From: Methanomassiliicoccaceae archaeon UBA472
GTDB lineage: Archaea; Thermoplasmatota; Thermoplasmata; Methanomassiliicoccales; UBA472
Assembly (NCBI GenBank): GCA_002497075.1
Contig: DAML01000036.1
Coordinates: forward strand, 47,488-76,103
Direction: 5' to 3'
Length of the DNA: 28,616 nucleotides
Shown: positions 14,346-22,277 of the stretch, one piece after another
How the letters are laid out: each line of letters opens with the position of its first letter
Position numbering within the stretch: position 1 is the first letter of the stretch
Translations under genes and position numbers: made by a program
The notes under the pieces: generated by a model
Told to the model about the DNA's origin: nothing
Seen by the model: the letters and a program-made list of their open reading frames with translations, nothing else
The model's database searches: none

Positions 14346-14729
14346 ATGGCCGGCGACATCAAGGACGTCAGCGAAGAGCTGTTCCTGGACCTGCTGCGCA
14401 AGGAGAAGCGCTTCATCGTGCTGGAGTTCTGGTCCCCGGGATGCTCGGTGTGCAAGGAGGTGGAACCGGAGGTCGTTAAGGCCCAGAAGGAGCTGGGACC
14501 GGACACGCTGTTCATGCGCATCAACACCGACCACAACACCCAGCTGGCCTCCAGGTACCAGATCACAGGCACACCGACCTTCGTCTACTTCTGCAAGGGC
14601 GAGAGGATCGGCGGCGCGGTCGGTTACGTGAACGCCACGGTGCTGCGGAACACCGTCAAGGACCTCATCCGGCATTCGGCGTCCTGCCCGGGGAAGCGCG
14701 TCAGCTACGAGATGGATGGCTACGGCTGA
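14346..14729 (+). CDS. Thioredoxin-like protein with CSVC
   Basis: A 127-residue thioredoxin-fold protein. The EFWSPGCSVCKEVEPE segment puts a CSVC dithiol at about residues 33-36 where thioredoxins have CGPC. ITGTPTFVYF supplies the cis-proline, followed by the usual GxxVGYVN-type strand. A third cysteine (SCPG) is near the C-terminus. The replaced middle residues will change the redox potential, so it may not be a general thioredoxin. Last gene of the 13307-14729 group. Confidence 0.85.
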   Translation: MAGDIKDVSEELFLDLLRKEKRFIVLEFWSPGCSVCKEVEPEVVKAQKELGPDTLFMRINTDHNTQLASRYQITGTPTFVYFCKGERIGGAVGYVNATVLRNTVKDLIRHSASCPGKRVSYEMDGYG

Positions 14730-14731
14730 GC

Positions 14732-14741
14732 TTTTATCTAA
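14732..14741 (+). promoter_or_regulatory. TATA box of hisD
   Basis: TTTTATCTAA begins 2 bp after the preceding stop and is centred about 27 bp before the hisD ATG at 14763; no Shine-Dalgarno sequence is present, so a leaderless mRNA is likely. Confidence 0.6.
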
Positions 14742-14762
14742 TACCGCATCAATCACCCCCTC

Positions 14763-16010
14763 ATGTGGCAAGCCCTTTCCGTCGAGTCCTGGAAGGCCCG
14801 GGGACGCTCCGACCTGAGCAAGGTCTTTCCGACCGTCAACGACATCATCGAGCAGGTGCGCAACGAGGGCGATACCGCTGTCCTCAGGCTCACCGCCCGC
14901 TTTGACAAGGTCGAGCTTACAGACCTGAGGGTGAACAGGGCGGAGATCGACGAGGCTTACTCGAAGGTGGACCAGCAATTATTGGATGCTTTGAACTTCG
15001 CCCGGACGCGCATCGAAGCCTACCACCGGAAGCAGCGCCCGGACGACGTCACGCTGTTCAAGGACGGAGAGAGCACCCTGGGCTGGAAATATTCACCGTT
15101 ATCCTCCATGGGCATCTACATCCCGGGAGGAAAGGCCTCCTACCCCAGCACGGCGCTCATGTGCGCCATTCCGGCCAAGGTGGCCGGGGTTCGCAACGTC
15201 ATAGCGTGTACGCCCCCGCCGGTGCACCCTCTGACCCTGGTCGCCCTGGACCTGGCCGGCGTGGACACTATATTCAAGTGCGGCGGCGCCCAGGCCATAG
15301 CGGCCATGGGGCTTGGAACGCAGACCGTGCCCAAGGTCCAGAAGATCGTCGGACCCGGTAACGTCTACGTCACGGCGGCCAAGGTGCTGCTGCGCCAGGA
15401 CGTGGAGATGGACTTCCCGGCCGGACCCAGCGAGATAGCGGTCCTGGCGGATAGAACGGCCAAACCGGAGAACGCGGCCGCGGACATCCTGGCCCAGGCG
15501 GAACACGGACCGGACTCGGCCTGTGCACTGGTCACGGACGACCGGGACCTGGTGGAGAGGGTCGGAAGGATAATCGTCGAGAGCGCCGAAAAGAGCGAGC
15601 GCCGGGAGCTCATCCGCTCCTCGTTGAAGAGCAGCGGCTACATTATCGTGAAGGACATGGCCGAAGGAATTGCGGTATGCAACGAGCTGGCGCCGGAGCA
15701 CCTGTCCATACAGACTATGGACCCGTTGTCCATTCTTCCGTCGATCGATACGGCCGGAGCGATATTCCTGGGCGACAATTCGCCAGTAGCTTGCGGCGAT
15801 TACACCACCGGGACGGACCACGTGCTGCCCACCGCCGGGAACGCCGCGGTGCACTCCGGTCTGGACGTATTGCATTTCATGAAGCGCTCGTCGGTGCAGA
15901 TGCTGGACAAGAGAACGCTGGAGGAACTGGCGCCGGCCACCGTGAGATTGGCTGAAACGGAAGGTTTGCGCGCGCACGCCGAATCGGTGCGCGTGCGATT
16001 GAAAAAGTGA
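14763..16010 (+). CDS. hisD: Histidinol dehydrogenase
   Basis: A 415-residue zinc- and NAD-dependent enzyme that oxidises L-histidinol to histidine in two steps, the last reactions of histidine synthesis. KIVGPGNVYVTAAKVLL and FPAGPSEIAVLAD are the family signature. The zinc ligands expected from the E. coli enzyme are visible as Gln245, His248, Asp346 and His405, and the catalytic Glu312-His313 is in LAPEHL. Length is normal. The gene stands alone, with its own promoter and no other his genes in the window. The convergent gene downstream starts 11 bp from its stop. Confidence 0.95.
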   Translation: MWQALSVESWKARGRSDLSKVFPTVNDIIEQVRNEGDTAVLRLTARFDKVELTDLRVNRAEIDEAYSKVDQQLLDALNFARTRIEAYHRKQRPDDVTLFKDGESTLGWKYSPLSSMGIYIPGGKASYPSTALMCAIPAKVAGVRNVIACTPPPVHPLTLVALDLAGVDTIFKCGGAQAIAAMGLGTQTVPKVQKIVGPGNVYVTAAKVLLRQDVEMDFPAGPSEIAVLADRTAKPENAAADILAQAEHGPDSACALVTDDRDLVERVGRIIVESAEKSERRELIRSSLKSSGYIIVKDMAEGIAVCNELAPEHLSIQTMDPLSILPSIDTAGAIFLGDNSPVACGDYTTGTDHVLPTAGNAAVHSGLDVLHFMKRSSVQMLDKRTLEELAPATVRLAETEGLRAHAESVRVRLKK

Positions 16011-16021
16011 AGGGATGGTCC

Positions 16022-16432
16022 TCAGACCATCTTGGTGCCGGCGGAATAGTTGGCGCTCTGGTTCCAGACTTCCTTGACCTCGAACACCCATACTCCGCTC
16101 GCTTTCATGCCCATCTTGGCCAATTCGGCGTTCATGCCGTCGAAGACCGGTCCAGAAGTGGCCAGGTCCTTGACCTTCGCCCTGATCTCGTAGGACTGCA
16201 TCTTGCTTCCGGCGAGTATCGAGACCAGCTCTCCCTTGGCCTTCATGCCTTCCAGGTTCTTCCCGGTGCGCTTCATCAGGATCGCCCCGATGACGACGGT
16301 GTCCGGGGCCGGGGCCTTTATGCTTCCGGCCTGGATGATGTGAACGTCTCCCTTCTCCGATTTCGTGGCAATGACCCTCACCGACGCGGGGTCGTTGAGG
16401 ACCTGCATGACCTCATCCGGTATTGCTACCAT
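16022..16432 (-). CDS. Pyridoxamine 5'-phosphate oxidase-like FMN-binding protein
   Basis: A 136-residue split-barrel flavoprotein-like protein. The pattern DPASVRVIATKSEKGDVHIIQAGSI, then DTVVIGAILMKRTGKNLE and ELVSILAGSKMQSYEIRAKV, is that of the short PNPOx-related family. The first strand ends in a buried turn and the middle strand carries the lysine/arginine pair that meets FMN phosphate. Function of such single-domain archaeal members is generally unknown. It has a strong ribosome site GGTGAT five bases before the ATG. It converges on hisD. Confidence 0.75.
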   Translation of the reverse strand: MVAIPDEVMQVLNDPASVRVIATKSEKGDVHIIQAGSIKAPAPDTVVIGAILMKRTGKNLEGMKAKGELVSILAGSKMQSYEIRAKVKDLATSGPVFDGMNAELAKMGMKASGVWVFEVKEVWNQSANYSAGTKMV

Positions 16433-16437
16433 GTTTA

Positions 16438-16473
16438 ATCACCTGTAAAGGAATGAGAAACTGGCGTTATAAA
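16438..16473 (-). promoter_or_regulatory. TATA box and strong RBS of PNPOx-like gene
   Basis: On the minus strand TTTATAA is at 16473-16467. GGTGAT (16443-16438) is an exact complement of the archaeal 16S 3' end, five bases before the ATG at 16432. Expected transcription start is near 16444, so the leader is little more than the ribosome site. Confidence 0.6.
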
Positions 16474-16504
16474 CCATTGCAACAGAAATATGACCCAGGA
16501 ACAT

Positions 16505-16526
16505 CTGGCTCTAATTCAGGAGCCAG
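16505..16526. repeat. Stem-loop in intergenic gap
   Basis: CTGGCTC (16505-16511) and GAGCCAG (16520-16526) form a perfect 7-bp stem with an 8-base loop. It lies about 40 bp after the stop of the minus-strand TIM-barrel gene and might end that transcript, although no U-run follows on the minus strand. Confidence 0.4.
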
Positions 16527-16560
16527 CATGTCGTGGCGATAGCCATGACCATTTGGGTTA

Positions 16561-17367
16561 TTAAAATGACCTCAAGGCCGGGAGGCAGCCCCGGTCGCGC
16601 ATTAACTTTATGGCGGACCGCACCGCCTCTTCGGTCTTCACCTCGACCAGCACGGACATGTCGTTGTCCTCGGCCAAGCGCAGGTACCGCTCGCAATCCA
16701 ATTGGCCGCTGAAGGGTATCTGATGGTCGCTCTTCCCGTCCCAATCGTGGAAGTGCATGTGCCACACCTTGTCGATATGAGATAGCATGAAGTCCTCCTC
16801 CTTCATCCCCGAACGTCCGTCATGCCCGATGTCCCAGCAGAGACCGACCGAGGGCAGGTCCAGTATCGACGCCGCGGCCTTGCGCATGAAGGGAAGCGCG
16901 AAATGCCCGGTGTTCTCGACGCATATCCTGATGCCGAGCGACTCGGCCAGGGAGGAGAGCCTGGTGAACGATTCGTTCAAAGACTCGACGTACTCCTCCA
17001 GATAACGCTCGTACACCCAGACCTTGCGGTCGGGCAAGGTGAAATAGACCCCTGGATTGAGGTGCAGGTTTATCAGGAACACGCCGTTCCGGGAGCCCCA
17101 GCGCAGCGCTTCCTCACATCTTTCTAGATGCCCCCGGCGTACCGAGGGTTGAAGCGAGCCCAGATCTAGCTCGTCGTGCAGGTGCACGCTGAAGCGCATA
17201 CCGTCCTTGATGGCCGTCCGCAGGTCCCGGGAGTTGATGTTCTCCGGGAACGAATATGGCAAATTGACGTTCAGCTCCACGAAGTCCAGGCCGAGCTCCT
17301 TGCATAGGTCGAGGTTAGGCCGGAGGTCCTGGTAGCCGATGAGGACAGGTATCCCGAATACGGTCAT
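16561..17367 (-). CDS. TIM-barrel sugar isomerase / endonuclease IV-like protein
   Basis: A 268-residue protein of the xylose-isomerase-like AP-endonuclease-2 superfamily. Metal-site strands are visible: FVELNVNLPYSF, FSVHLHDELDLGS, LINLHLNPG, CVENTGHF (a metal Glu), GLCWDIGHDGRSG, HMHFHDWDGKSDHQIPFSG and a final LVEVKTEE glutamate. Members are metal-dependent isomerases, epimerases or DNA repair nucleases; the short length and the IRICVENT/DIGH pattern favour a sugar-phosphate isomerase-like role. The start at 17367 is chosen over 17412 because GGAGGTG lies three bases before it. Last gene of the run that begins with ABC-F. Confidence 0.8.
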   Translation of the reverse strand: MTVFGIPVLIGYQDLRPNLDLCKELGLDFVELNVNLPYSFPENINSRDLRTAIKDGMRFSVHLHDELDLGSLQPSVRRGHLERCEEALRWGSRNGVFLINLHLNPGVYFTLPDRKVWVYERYLEEYVESLNESFTRLSSLAESLGIRICVENTGHFALPFMRKAAASILDLPSVGLCWDIGHDGRSGMKEEDFMLSHIDKVWHMHFHDWDGKSDHQIPFSGQLDCERYLRLAEDNDMSVLVEVKTEEAVRSAIKLMRDRGCLPALRSF

Positions 17368-17370
17368 TCG

Positions 17371-17377
17371 CACCTCC
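17371..17377 (-). promoter_or_regulatory. RBS that decides the TIM-barrel gene start
   Basis: The minus strand reads GGAGGTG three bases before the ATG at 17367. The upstream ATG at 17412 overlaps the preceding stop but lacks such a site. A TATA-like TTTTATCTA further upstream (about 17402-17393) may give an internal promoter. Confidence 0.6.
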
Positions 17378-17408
17378 ACGCCCGGGATAGTAGATAAAAG
17401 GAACGAAT

Positions 17409-18005
17409 TCACTTGACGAGGAGGAACCGGCGCTCCTGCCTTATCTCGGACTTTCCGAGTATGCGCTTCCCCATCCGCCTCTCCCAGGCCCTGATGGTCT
17501 TGAGGTCGGGAAAAAGCTCAGGCACCTCTTTCTCCAGGAAGTAGTGGCTGATGACCCCGTTCCCCCTCTTAAAAGTGCGTGGCTCCACCTCGTCCCCTCT
17601 TCCGAAGCGCATGTCCTCCTCGCCGAAAACGGAAACGTAAAGAAGGCCTCCCTTCTGCAAGACCCGCCCGATCTCGGCGGACGCTTTTACCATCGATGCC
17701 TGGTCGAGATGACCGAGAACGTGCGAGGCGGCCACGTTCGGAAAGCATCCGTCACGCAGCGGAAGCGCGGTGACGTCGGCCTGCAGCAATGGTATCTGAT
17801 TCAGCTTGCCGCAGGCCCGCAACGCGGACCGTGAGAAGTCCAGGCCGATGATGGTAGCGTCGGAAGGAAAGGCGGTCAGGTTCTTCCCGTTGCCGATGCC
17901 CAGCTCCAGCACCAGGCCGTGCATGGGAAGCTCTTCGTCGCAGCGTCCTTTCCAGGGACGGTCGTCCCTTTCGTAAAGAAGGTCCCAGCTTTCCCTGGCG
18001 CTCAT
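17409..18005 (-). CDS. Class I SAM-dependent methyltransferase
   Basis: A 198-residue Rossmann-fold methyltransferase. Motif I is VLELGIGNGKNL (about residues 32-43), the acidic ribose contact is in IIGLDFSRSAL, motif II-like LLQADVTALPLRDGCF and motif III-like RVLQKGGLLYVSVFGEED follow. The C-terminal part carries a MRFGRGDEVEPRTFKRGNGVISHYF loop common in small-molecule methyltransferases of the UbiE/Tam type. The substrate is not predictable. Its start overlaps the previous methyltransferase stop by 4 nt. Confidence 0.88.
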   Translation of the reverse strand: MSARESWDLLYERDDRPWKGRCDEELPMHGLVLELGIGNGKNLTAFPSDATIIGLDFSRSALRACGKLNQIPLLQADVTALPLRDGCFPNVAASHVLGHLDQASMVKASAEIGRVLQKGGLLYVSVFGEEDMRFGRGDEVEPRTFKRGNGVISHYFLEKEVPELFPDLKTIRAWERRMGKRILGKSEIRQERRFLLVK

Positions 18006-18562
18006 TCCCGGCGCAGCTCCAGATGATAGTAGTTCAGATCGTCGTAGCTCTTCTCGAGCACGAATCCGGGGAAGTACGAGGGCGCTTTTTCCATCGGCAC
18101 CCGTTCGTGCAACGGAGGTCCCCTCTCGGTCTCCCGGGCTTGCCAGTCCACCAAGCTGATCCTTCCTTTGGACCTGAGGACCCGGGATATCTCCGAGACC
18201 AAACGCTCCTTGTCCTCCACTTCGTGGAACACGTTCACCATTACCGCCCTGTCCAACGACCTGTCGGGCAGCGGTATCTCCGGCAAGGTCGCTCTAACCA
18301 CACGTATCCTTTCCAGCCCGTTGTCCCTTTCGCGCAGGCCATCGAGCATGTCCTGCTGGAAGTCCAGGGCGATGACTGTGGCTCCTTCATCAGCGAGCGG
18401 TATCGATAGATAACCTACACCGGCGCCGAGATCGGCGATGACCTCTCCGACCTTGGGACCTATGCGTTGGACGATGATCTCCACGGGCTGCCGTTTCCGG
18501 CGGTCCTCGTTGACCAGGCGATGGCTTTCCGACGCGGGGAACTGGGTAGGGCGCTGATGCAT
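18002..18562 (-). CDS. Class I SAM-dependent methyltransferase (second copy type)
   Basis: A 186-residue methyltransferase. Motif I is VIADLGAGVGYLSIPLA (about 40-56), the acidic residue is in VIALDFQQDML, motif II-like TLPEIPLPDRSLDRAVMVNVFHEV and motif III VLRSKGRISLVDWQ follow. It resembles the UbiE/arsenite-methyltransferase-like group but lacks conserved cysteines of ArsM. It is only distantly similar to its neighbour, so this is a pair by function class and not a recent duplication. The ATG is 25 nt after the ABC-F stop and the end overlaps the next gene (ATGA). Confidence 0.88.
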   Translation of the reverse strand: MHQRPTQFPASESHRLVNEDRRKRQPVEIIVQRIGPKVGEVIADLGAGVGYLSIPLADEGATVIALDFQQDMLDGLRERDNGLERIRVVRATLPEIPLPDRSLDRAVMVNVFHEVEDKERLVSEISRVLRSKGRISLVDWQARETERGPPLHERVPMEKAPSYFPGFVLEKSYDDLNYYHLELRRE

Positions 18563-18587
18563 GCCTTCTCATTTCCAAGGCGGTATT

Positions 18588-20399
18588 TCAATCATCGTCT
18601 TCCGGCTGCGGGGCTTTGCGCACCTTCTTCAGCTCCGTACCGCCGACCTTCTTCAGCTTCCCGTTGTCCAGGGCCCAGCGGAAGTTCTCGATCTCCGATT
18701 TGGCGATGGTGACCTTGTCCCCGGCCTTGTAGGTCACCCCGTTCACCCAGTCCTTGAAGCCGGAGATCGCCTTGTAGACGTCCGCCTCCTCTATCCCCTG
18801 GGCGAACTTCTGCCTGCCCTTCATCTCCGAGTAGGTACCGTTGAACACCGCCAGCTTTCCGTCCTTGAGCTCTCCGACCTTGGTGCAGACGGCGTCCAGA
18901 AGATAACGGTCGTGGGTGACGATGATCAAAGATCCGGTATACTCGCGCAAGGCCGCCTCCACCGCCTCCTTGCTCGGGATGTCCAGATAGTTAGACGGTT
19001 CGTCCAGGATGAGCAGGTTCTTGTGCTGCGCCAGCAATATCGCCAGCGCCAATCTGGCCCTTTCGCCTCCGGAGAGGGTGCTTATCGGCCGTTCCACGTC
19101 CTTGCCGGTGAGCAGAAGCCGGGCCAGTATCGCTCGCGCCTCCACGGCCTGCTGGCCGAGCACCTTCTTCATCTGCTGCTCCGCCGTCAGTTCCTGATCG
19201 AGTAGCTCGTGCTCCTGCGCGTAGTAGCCGACCTTGACCCCGGGTGACACGTACAGCTCGCCGAGATAGGGCAGCTTGGACTGCAACGTCTTCAATAGTG
19301 TCGTCTTCCCGCTGCCGTTCGGCCCGAAGATGCCGAGCTTGTCCCCCTTCTCCACTTCCAGGTCGAGCTTGTCCAGGACCTTGCGTTTGCCGCGGGCCAC
19401 GACCAGGTCCTTGGCGGTCAGGACGTTCTTTCCTGATTTGCCCAGTGCGTATATCCGCACCTGCAATTCCTTTTCGTCGGGCGGCGGCTCTGGGACCTCG
19501 ACCCGTTCGGCCATCTTCTCCCTGGTCTTGTGTATGGATTTGTACTTGTACTTGACGTGAAGTTCCTCGGCCACCCTCTCCTGGCGCTCCTTCTCCTTCA
19601 TCGCCTTGTCGTGCGCCATCTGAAGCCGCTCGCGGTCCAGGGCCTTCTTCTCCATGAAGATGGAATAGTTGCCCGAATAGTGGGTCAGCTTACCGTTCTC
19701 CAGCTCGATGATGCGGGTGGCGACGTTGTCCAAAAAGTATCGATCGTGGGAAATGATTATCACGGCGCCCTTCAATTTCAAGAGCTGGTCCTCCAGCCAT
19801 TCCACCGTCTCGATGTCCAGGTGGCTGGTGGGCTCGTCCATGAAGATGAGGTCGGACTGCTGGGCCGTGGCCAAAACACGCGATAGCATGACCTTGGTGC
19901 GTTCGCCGCCGCTCAGCTCGCCCATGGAGCCTTGGGCCTTGTGCTCCAGGCCGAAACCCTCCAGGATGTCCATGGCCTTGCCTTTGTTCTGGTGGGGGGC
20001 GATCCTGGCCAATTCCTCCTGGATATGTGAATATTCCGTGGAAAGGGCGTTCCAATCCGTCTCCGAGTCGCCGCCGGAGGCCATCACCGCATCTATCTCC
20101 GCCGCCCTTTTCCGCAAAGGAGCTTCCTCTTCGCTCATCACGGTCATCGCCGAATCGACCGACGAAGAATGGTCCACTTCCACGAACTGCGAGAGGTAGC
20201 TTATCTTGCTGGTGCGCAGGTTCAGCGTTCCTACGTCCGGCTTGATGCGCCCCATGAGCAACTTGATTAGGGTGGTCTTACCGGCTCCGTTGCGGCCGAC
20301 CAGGCCGATGCGGTCGCCCAGCTCGATCTGGATGTCCACATCCTTCAGGACCTCCTTAGGTCCGAAAGCCTTGCCTACGCCCTCCGCCTTCAGGAGCAT
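18588..20399 (-). CDS. ABC-F family ATPase
   Basis: A 603-residue soluble tandem ATPase without membrane segments, of the ABC-F type whose members act at the ribosome. Domain 1 has Walker A GRNGAGKT (35-42), signature LSGGE and FMDEPTSHLD. A charged linker rich in Lys/Glu (about 235-300) corresponds to the P-site tRNA-interaction motif region. Domain 2 has GPNGSGKT, LSGGERARLALAILL and ILDEPSNYLD. After the second ATPase domain there is a C-terminal extension of about 75 residues ending in a Lys-rich then acidic tail. A TATA-like box is centred 26 bp before the ATG. First gene of a four-gene minus-strand group. Confidence 0.9.
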   Translation of the reverse strand: MLLKAEGVGKAFGPKEVLKDVDIQIELGDRIGLVGRNGAGKTTLIKLLMGRIKPDVGTLNLRTSKISYLSQFVEVDHSSSVDSAMTVMSEEEAPLRKRAAEIDAVMASGGDSETDWNALSTEYSHIQEELARIAPHQNKGKAMDILEGFGLEHKAQGSMGELSGGERTKVMLSRVLATAQQSDLIFMDEPTSHLDIETVEWLEDQLLKLKGAVIIISHDRYFLDNVATRIIELENGKLTHYSGNYSIFMEKKALDRERLQMAHDKAMKEKERQERVAEELHVKYKYKSIHKTREKMAERVEVPEPPPDEKELQVRIYALGKSGKNVLTAKDLVVARGKRKVLDKLDLEVEKGDKLGIFGPNGSGKTTLLKTLQSKLPYLGELYVSPGVKVGYYAQEHELLDQELTAEQQMKKVLGQQAVEARAILARLLLTGKDVERPISTLSGGERARLALAILLAQHKNLLILDEPSNYLDIPSKEAVEAALREYTGSLIIVTHDRYLLDAVCTKVGELKDGKLAVFNGTYSEMKGRQKFAQGIEEADVYKAISGFKDWVNGVTYKAGDKVTIAKSEIENFRWALDNGKLKKVGGTELKKVRKAPQPEDDD

Positions 20400-20422
20400 G
20401 CCAAGGCTATCGTGCCCCGGAC

Positions 20423-20428
20423 TTTATG
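20423..20428 (-). promoter_or_regulatory. TATA box of ABC-F gene
   Basis: The minus strand reads CATAAA, centred 26 bp before the ATG at 20399; no ribosome site intervenes, so a leaderless transcript is likely. It lies within the 36-bp gap after the stop of the MBL-fold gene. Confidence 0.5.
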
Positions 20429-20435
20429 CCTTTCC

Positions 20436-21170
20436 CTATATCTTCACGATCATGTCGTCCTTGGAGACCATCAGCTGGCCCGGGTACCGTTCCTCGACCT
20501 CCTCGCGGTCGCGCATGGTCGGATACTTGTAAGCGTCGAAGTGGGTGAGCACCAGGCGCTTGGCACCTGATTGCCTTTTAATGTCCAGGGCGTCCTCCGG
20601 CGTCAGGTGAGGCCAAAGGTCGCTGCGTTCCCCGGTGCGGAAGGCGCTCTCCGTGATCAGCAGATCTACATTTTTTGCTAGTTCCACGGTGTTCTTGCAC
20701 GGACCAGTGTCAGTGCAGAAGGCGATGGTCCTCCCATCAAGCTCCAGGCGGTAGCCGAGGCACGGGGACGAGTGGAACAAGAGCCGACTGTGGAAGGTGA
20801 ACGGCCGTTCGTGAATCCCTTCCTTCACTTCCAGAACTTCGATGTTGTAAGGGATCAGACCTAAGGGCACTGAGTACGGTTCCCGAAGCAGCTCGTGCAA
20901 GGCGGTATGAGTTCCCATTATCCCGACCACGGTCACCTTGTCCTTGAAACGGAAGCGGGCAAGCTGGTGAAGACCGATCAGATGGTCCAGGTGGTGATGC
21001 GAGAGCATGATGACGGTCGGTTTCGACAGATCGGCGTAACGGTCCAGCTTGTGCAGGCCGCCCCCGGCGTCCAGCACCACGTTGAAGTCCTTGGCGCGCA
21101 CCAGGATGCTAAGAGTGTTCCCGGTGTCCGTGTCGTACCAGCCGTTCGTGCCCATGAAAACTATATCCAC
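20436..21170 (-). CDS. Metallo-beta-lactamase-fold hydrolase
   Basis: A 244-residue hydrolase of the RNase Z/lactonase-like branch. The zinc motif SHHHLDHL (His58, His60, Asp62, His63) is complete. Later ligands are likely in FCTDTGPC (Asp), ITESAF and the C-terminal LTHFD histidine. The start VDIVFMGTNGW, with a GTG codon at 21170-21168, is the usual first strand of the fold and follows GGTGGT by three bases. The longer ATG reading to 21233 adds 21 residues with no family match and overlaps promoter elements. The substrate is not predictable; small phosphodiesters or lactones are options. Stop codon is UAG. Confidence 0.82.
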   Translation of the reverse strand: MDIVFMGTNGWYDTDTGNTLSILVRAKDFNVVLDAGGGLHKLDRYADLSKPTVIMLSHHHLDHLIGLHQLARFRFKDKVTVVGIMGTHTALHELLREPYSVPLGLIPYNIEVLEVKEGIHERPFTFHSRLLFHSSPCLGYRLELDGRTIAFCTDTGPCKNTVELAKNVDLLITESAFRTGERSDLWPHLTPEDALDIKRQSGAKRLVLTHFDAYKYPTMRDREEVEERYPGQLMVSKDDMIVKI

Positions 21171-21231
21171 ATGACCACCGGGGATAACATGCAACTGTGC
21201 GGCATAATAATGATTCGGCGAAGGTCCGCGC

Positions 21232-21240
21232 AAACTATTA
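21232..21240 (+). promoter_or_regulatory. TATA-like box of coiled-coil microprotein
   Basis: AAACTATTA is centred about 29 bp before the ATG at 21265. On the other strand CATTATTATG (about 21211-21203) could serve the divergent MBL-fold gene. Confidence 0.45.
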
Positions 21241-21264
21241 GGTCAAGCGACCACCTTCCACGGA

Positions 21265-21429
21265 ATGATGGAAGCCAAGCACGAGATCCTTCTGGAACAG
21301 ATGCTGGAGGAACTAAGGACGCAGACCAGGACCCTCCAGGATCTCCAAAAAAAGATGGACGCTCTGGAGAGGACGCTGTCCCAAGGCATGGACGATGTTA
21401 GGCAGACCGTCGGTTCAACGGACCGGTAA
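21265..21429 (+). CDS. 54-residue coiled-coil microprotein
   Basis: A short open frame from ATGATG at 21265 to TAA at 21427-21429. The sequence is almost entirely a heptad-patterned helix: MLEELRTQTRTL, then LQKKMDALERTL, with Leu/Met at regular a/d-like positions and no Pro or Cys. It is five bases upstream of the DUF1638 ATG and has its own TATA-like box, so it is the leading gene of a two-gene unit. It looks like an oligomerisation or adaptor peptide; no family recognised. Codon use is like neighbouring genes, which supports translation. Confidence 0.65.
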   Translation: MMEAKHEILLEQMLEELRTQTRTLQDLQKKMDALERTLSQGMDDVRQTVGSTDR

Positions 21430-21434
21430 TTACG

Positions 21435-22241
21435 ATGGCAAGCGAACGCAGATTGGGAATCATCGGCTGTCCGGTGCTTGAGGATGAGATAGTCTACTTG
21501 CTGAGCGGTGACAATGGATTGAAGGACGTGTTCGTGGTGAAGGACGACCACTCCGAGAAGCTCATCAGCAAGTTGCGGCAGAAAGGTGTGGATATCGTTC
21601 CGATCAGCGAGGAAGGCATCTCCCAGATCCCTAATAGCGACGGACGCTCCGTCGTGGTATGGATGAAGTCCATGGGATTGCACGAGGAACCCAAAGAGCT
21701 GGGCAAGGAGGTCGCCCGGTCCGCCAAGGTCATGGACGGGCATTGCGCCACTATCTTGCTGTTCTACGGCCTTTGCGGGAACGCCTTCAAGAACATGAAC
21801 GTCCTGTTCGAAGACGTCCGCACGCCGGTCGTCATTTTAACGGATGAGAAAGGGCAGACCGTGGACGACTGCATCGCTGTCCCCCTGGGAGGGACCGACG
21901 GTTACCTGCGGTTGCTGAAGCGTTACGCCGGAGTTTTCTATATGACCCCGGCCTGGGCGGACAACTGGGAGCTTCTGATCAACAAGATGGAGATCGCCCG
22001 CGGGACGGAAATGGGAAACCTGGACATGCTGAAGATGCTGTTCGAGATGGCCGGCTACAATCGCGTTCTACTGATAGATACCGGCCTGGGTGACCGCGAG
22101 GTGCTGTACTCCAAAACGCACGAGTTCAGCAAGGAGTTCAGCTTCAGGGAGATAGAACTAGAGCCTGGCTTCGTCAGTACTAGGGTCAGCGACGACGCCT
22201 ATCAAAAGTGCGTGGAGATGGCAGAGAACGAGAAAAGGTGA
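21435..22241 (+). CDS. DUF1638 family protein
   Basis: A 268-residue protein. ILLFYGLCGNAFKN, then the DDCIAVPLGGTDGYLRLLKRY segment, then GVFYMTPAWADNW, is the recognisable DUF1638 signature. DUF1638 genes often occur beside corrinoid methyltransferase genes in methylotrophic archaea and some bacteria; the function is unknown. Conserved Cys in GLCG and DDC could bind a metal. It follows the coiled-coil microprotein by five bases and converges on the large surface-protein gene. Confidence 0.85.
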   Translation: MASERRLGIIGCPVLEDEIVYLLSGDNGLKDVFVVKDDHSEKLISKLRQKGVDIVPISEEGISQIPNSDGRSVVVWMKSMGLHEEPKELGKEVARSAKVMDGHCATILLFYGLCGNAFKNMNVLFEDVRTPVVILTDEKGQTVDDCIAVPLGGTDGYLRLLKRYAGVFYMTPAWADNWELLINKMEIARGTEMGNLDMLKMLFEMAGYNRVLLIDTGLGDREVLYSKTHEFSKEFSFREIELEPGFVSTRVSDDAYQKCVEMAENEKR

Positions 22242-22277
22242 TGAGGAAGGGGTTTTGAGGGCCGATGAGGAAACGTC

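Noticed and set aside
15099..16091. 330-residue minus-strand frame opposite hisD
   Set aside because: Antisense to a gene with all catalytic residues; His/Arg-rich shadow typical of GC-rich DNA.
22242..22277. Read-through of the C25 UAG stop
   Set aside because: The extension would give a short basic peptide antisense to DUF1638 with no domain logic, unlike the E1-beta/E2 case.
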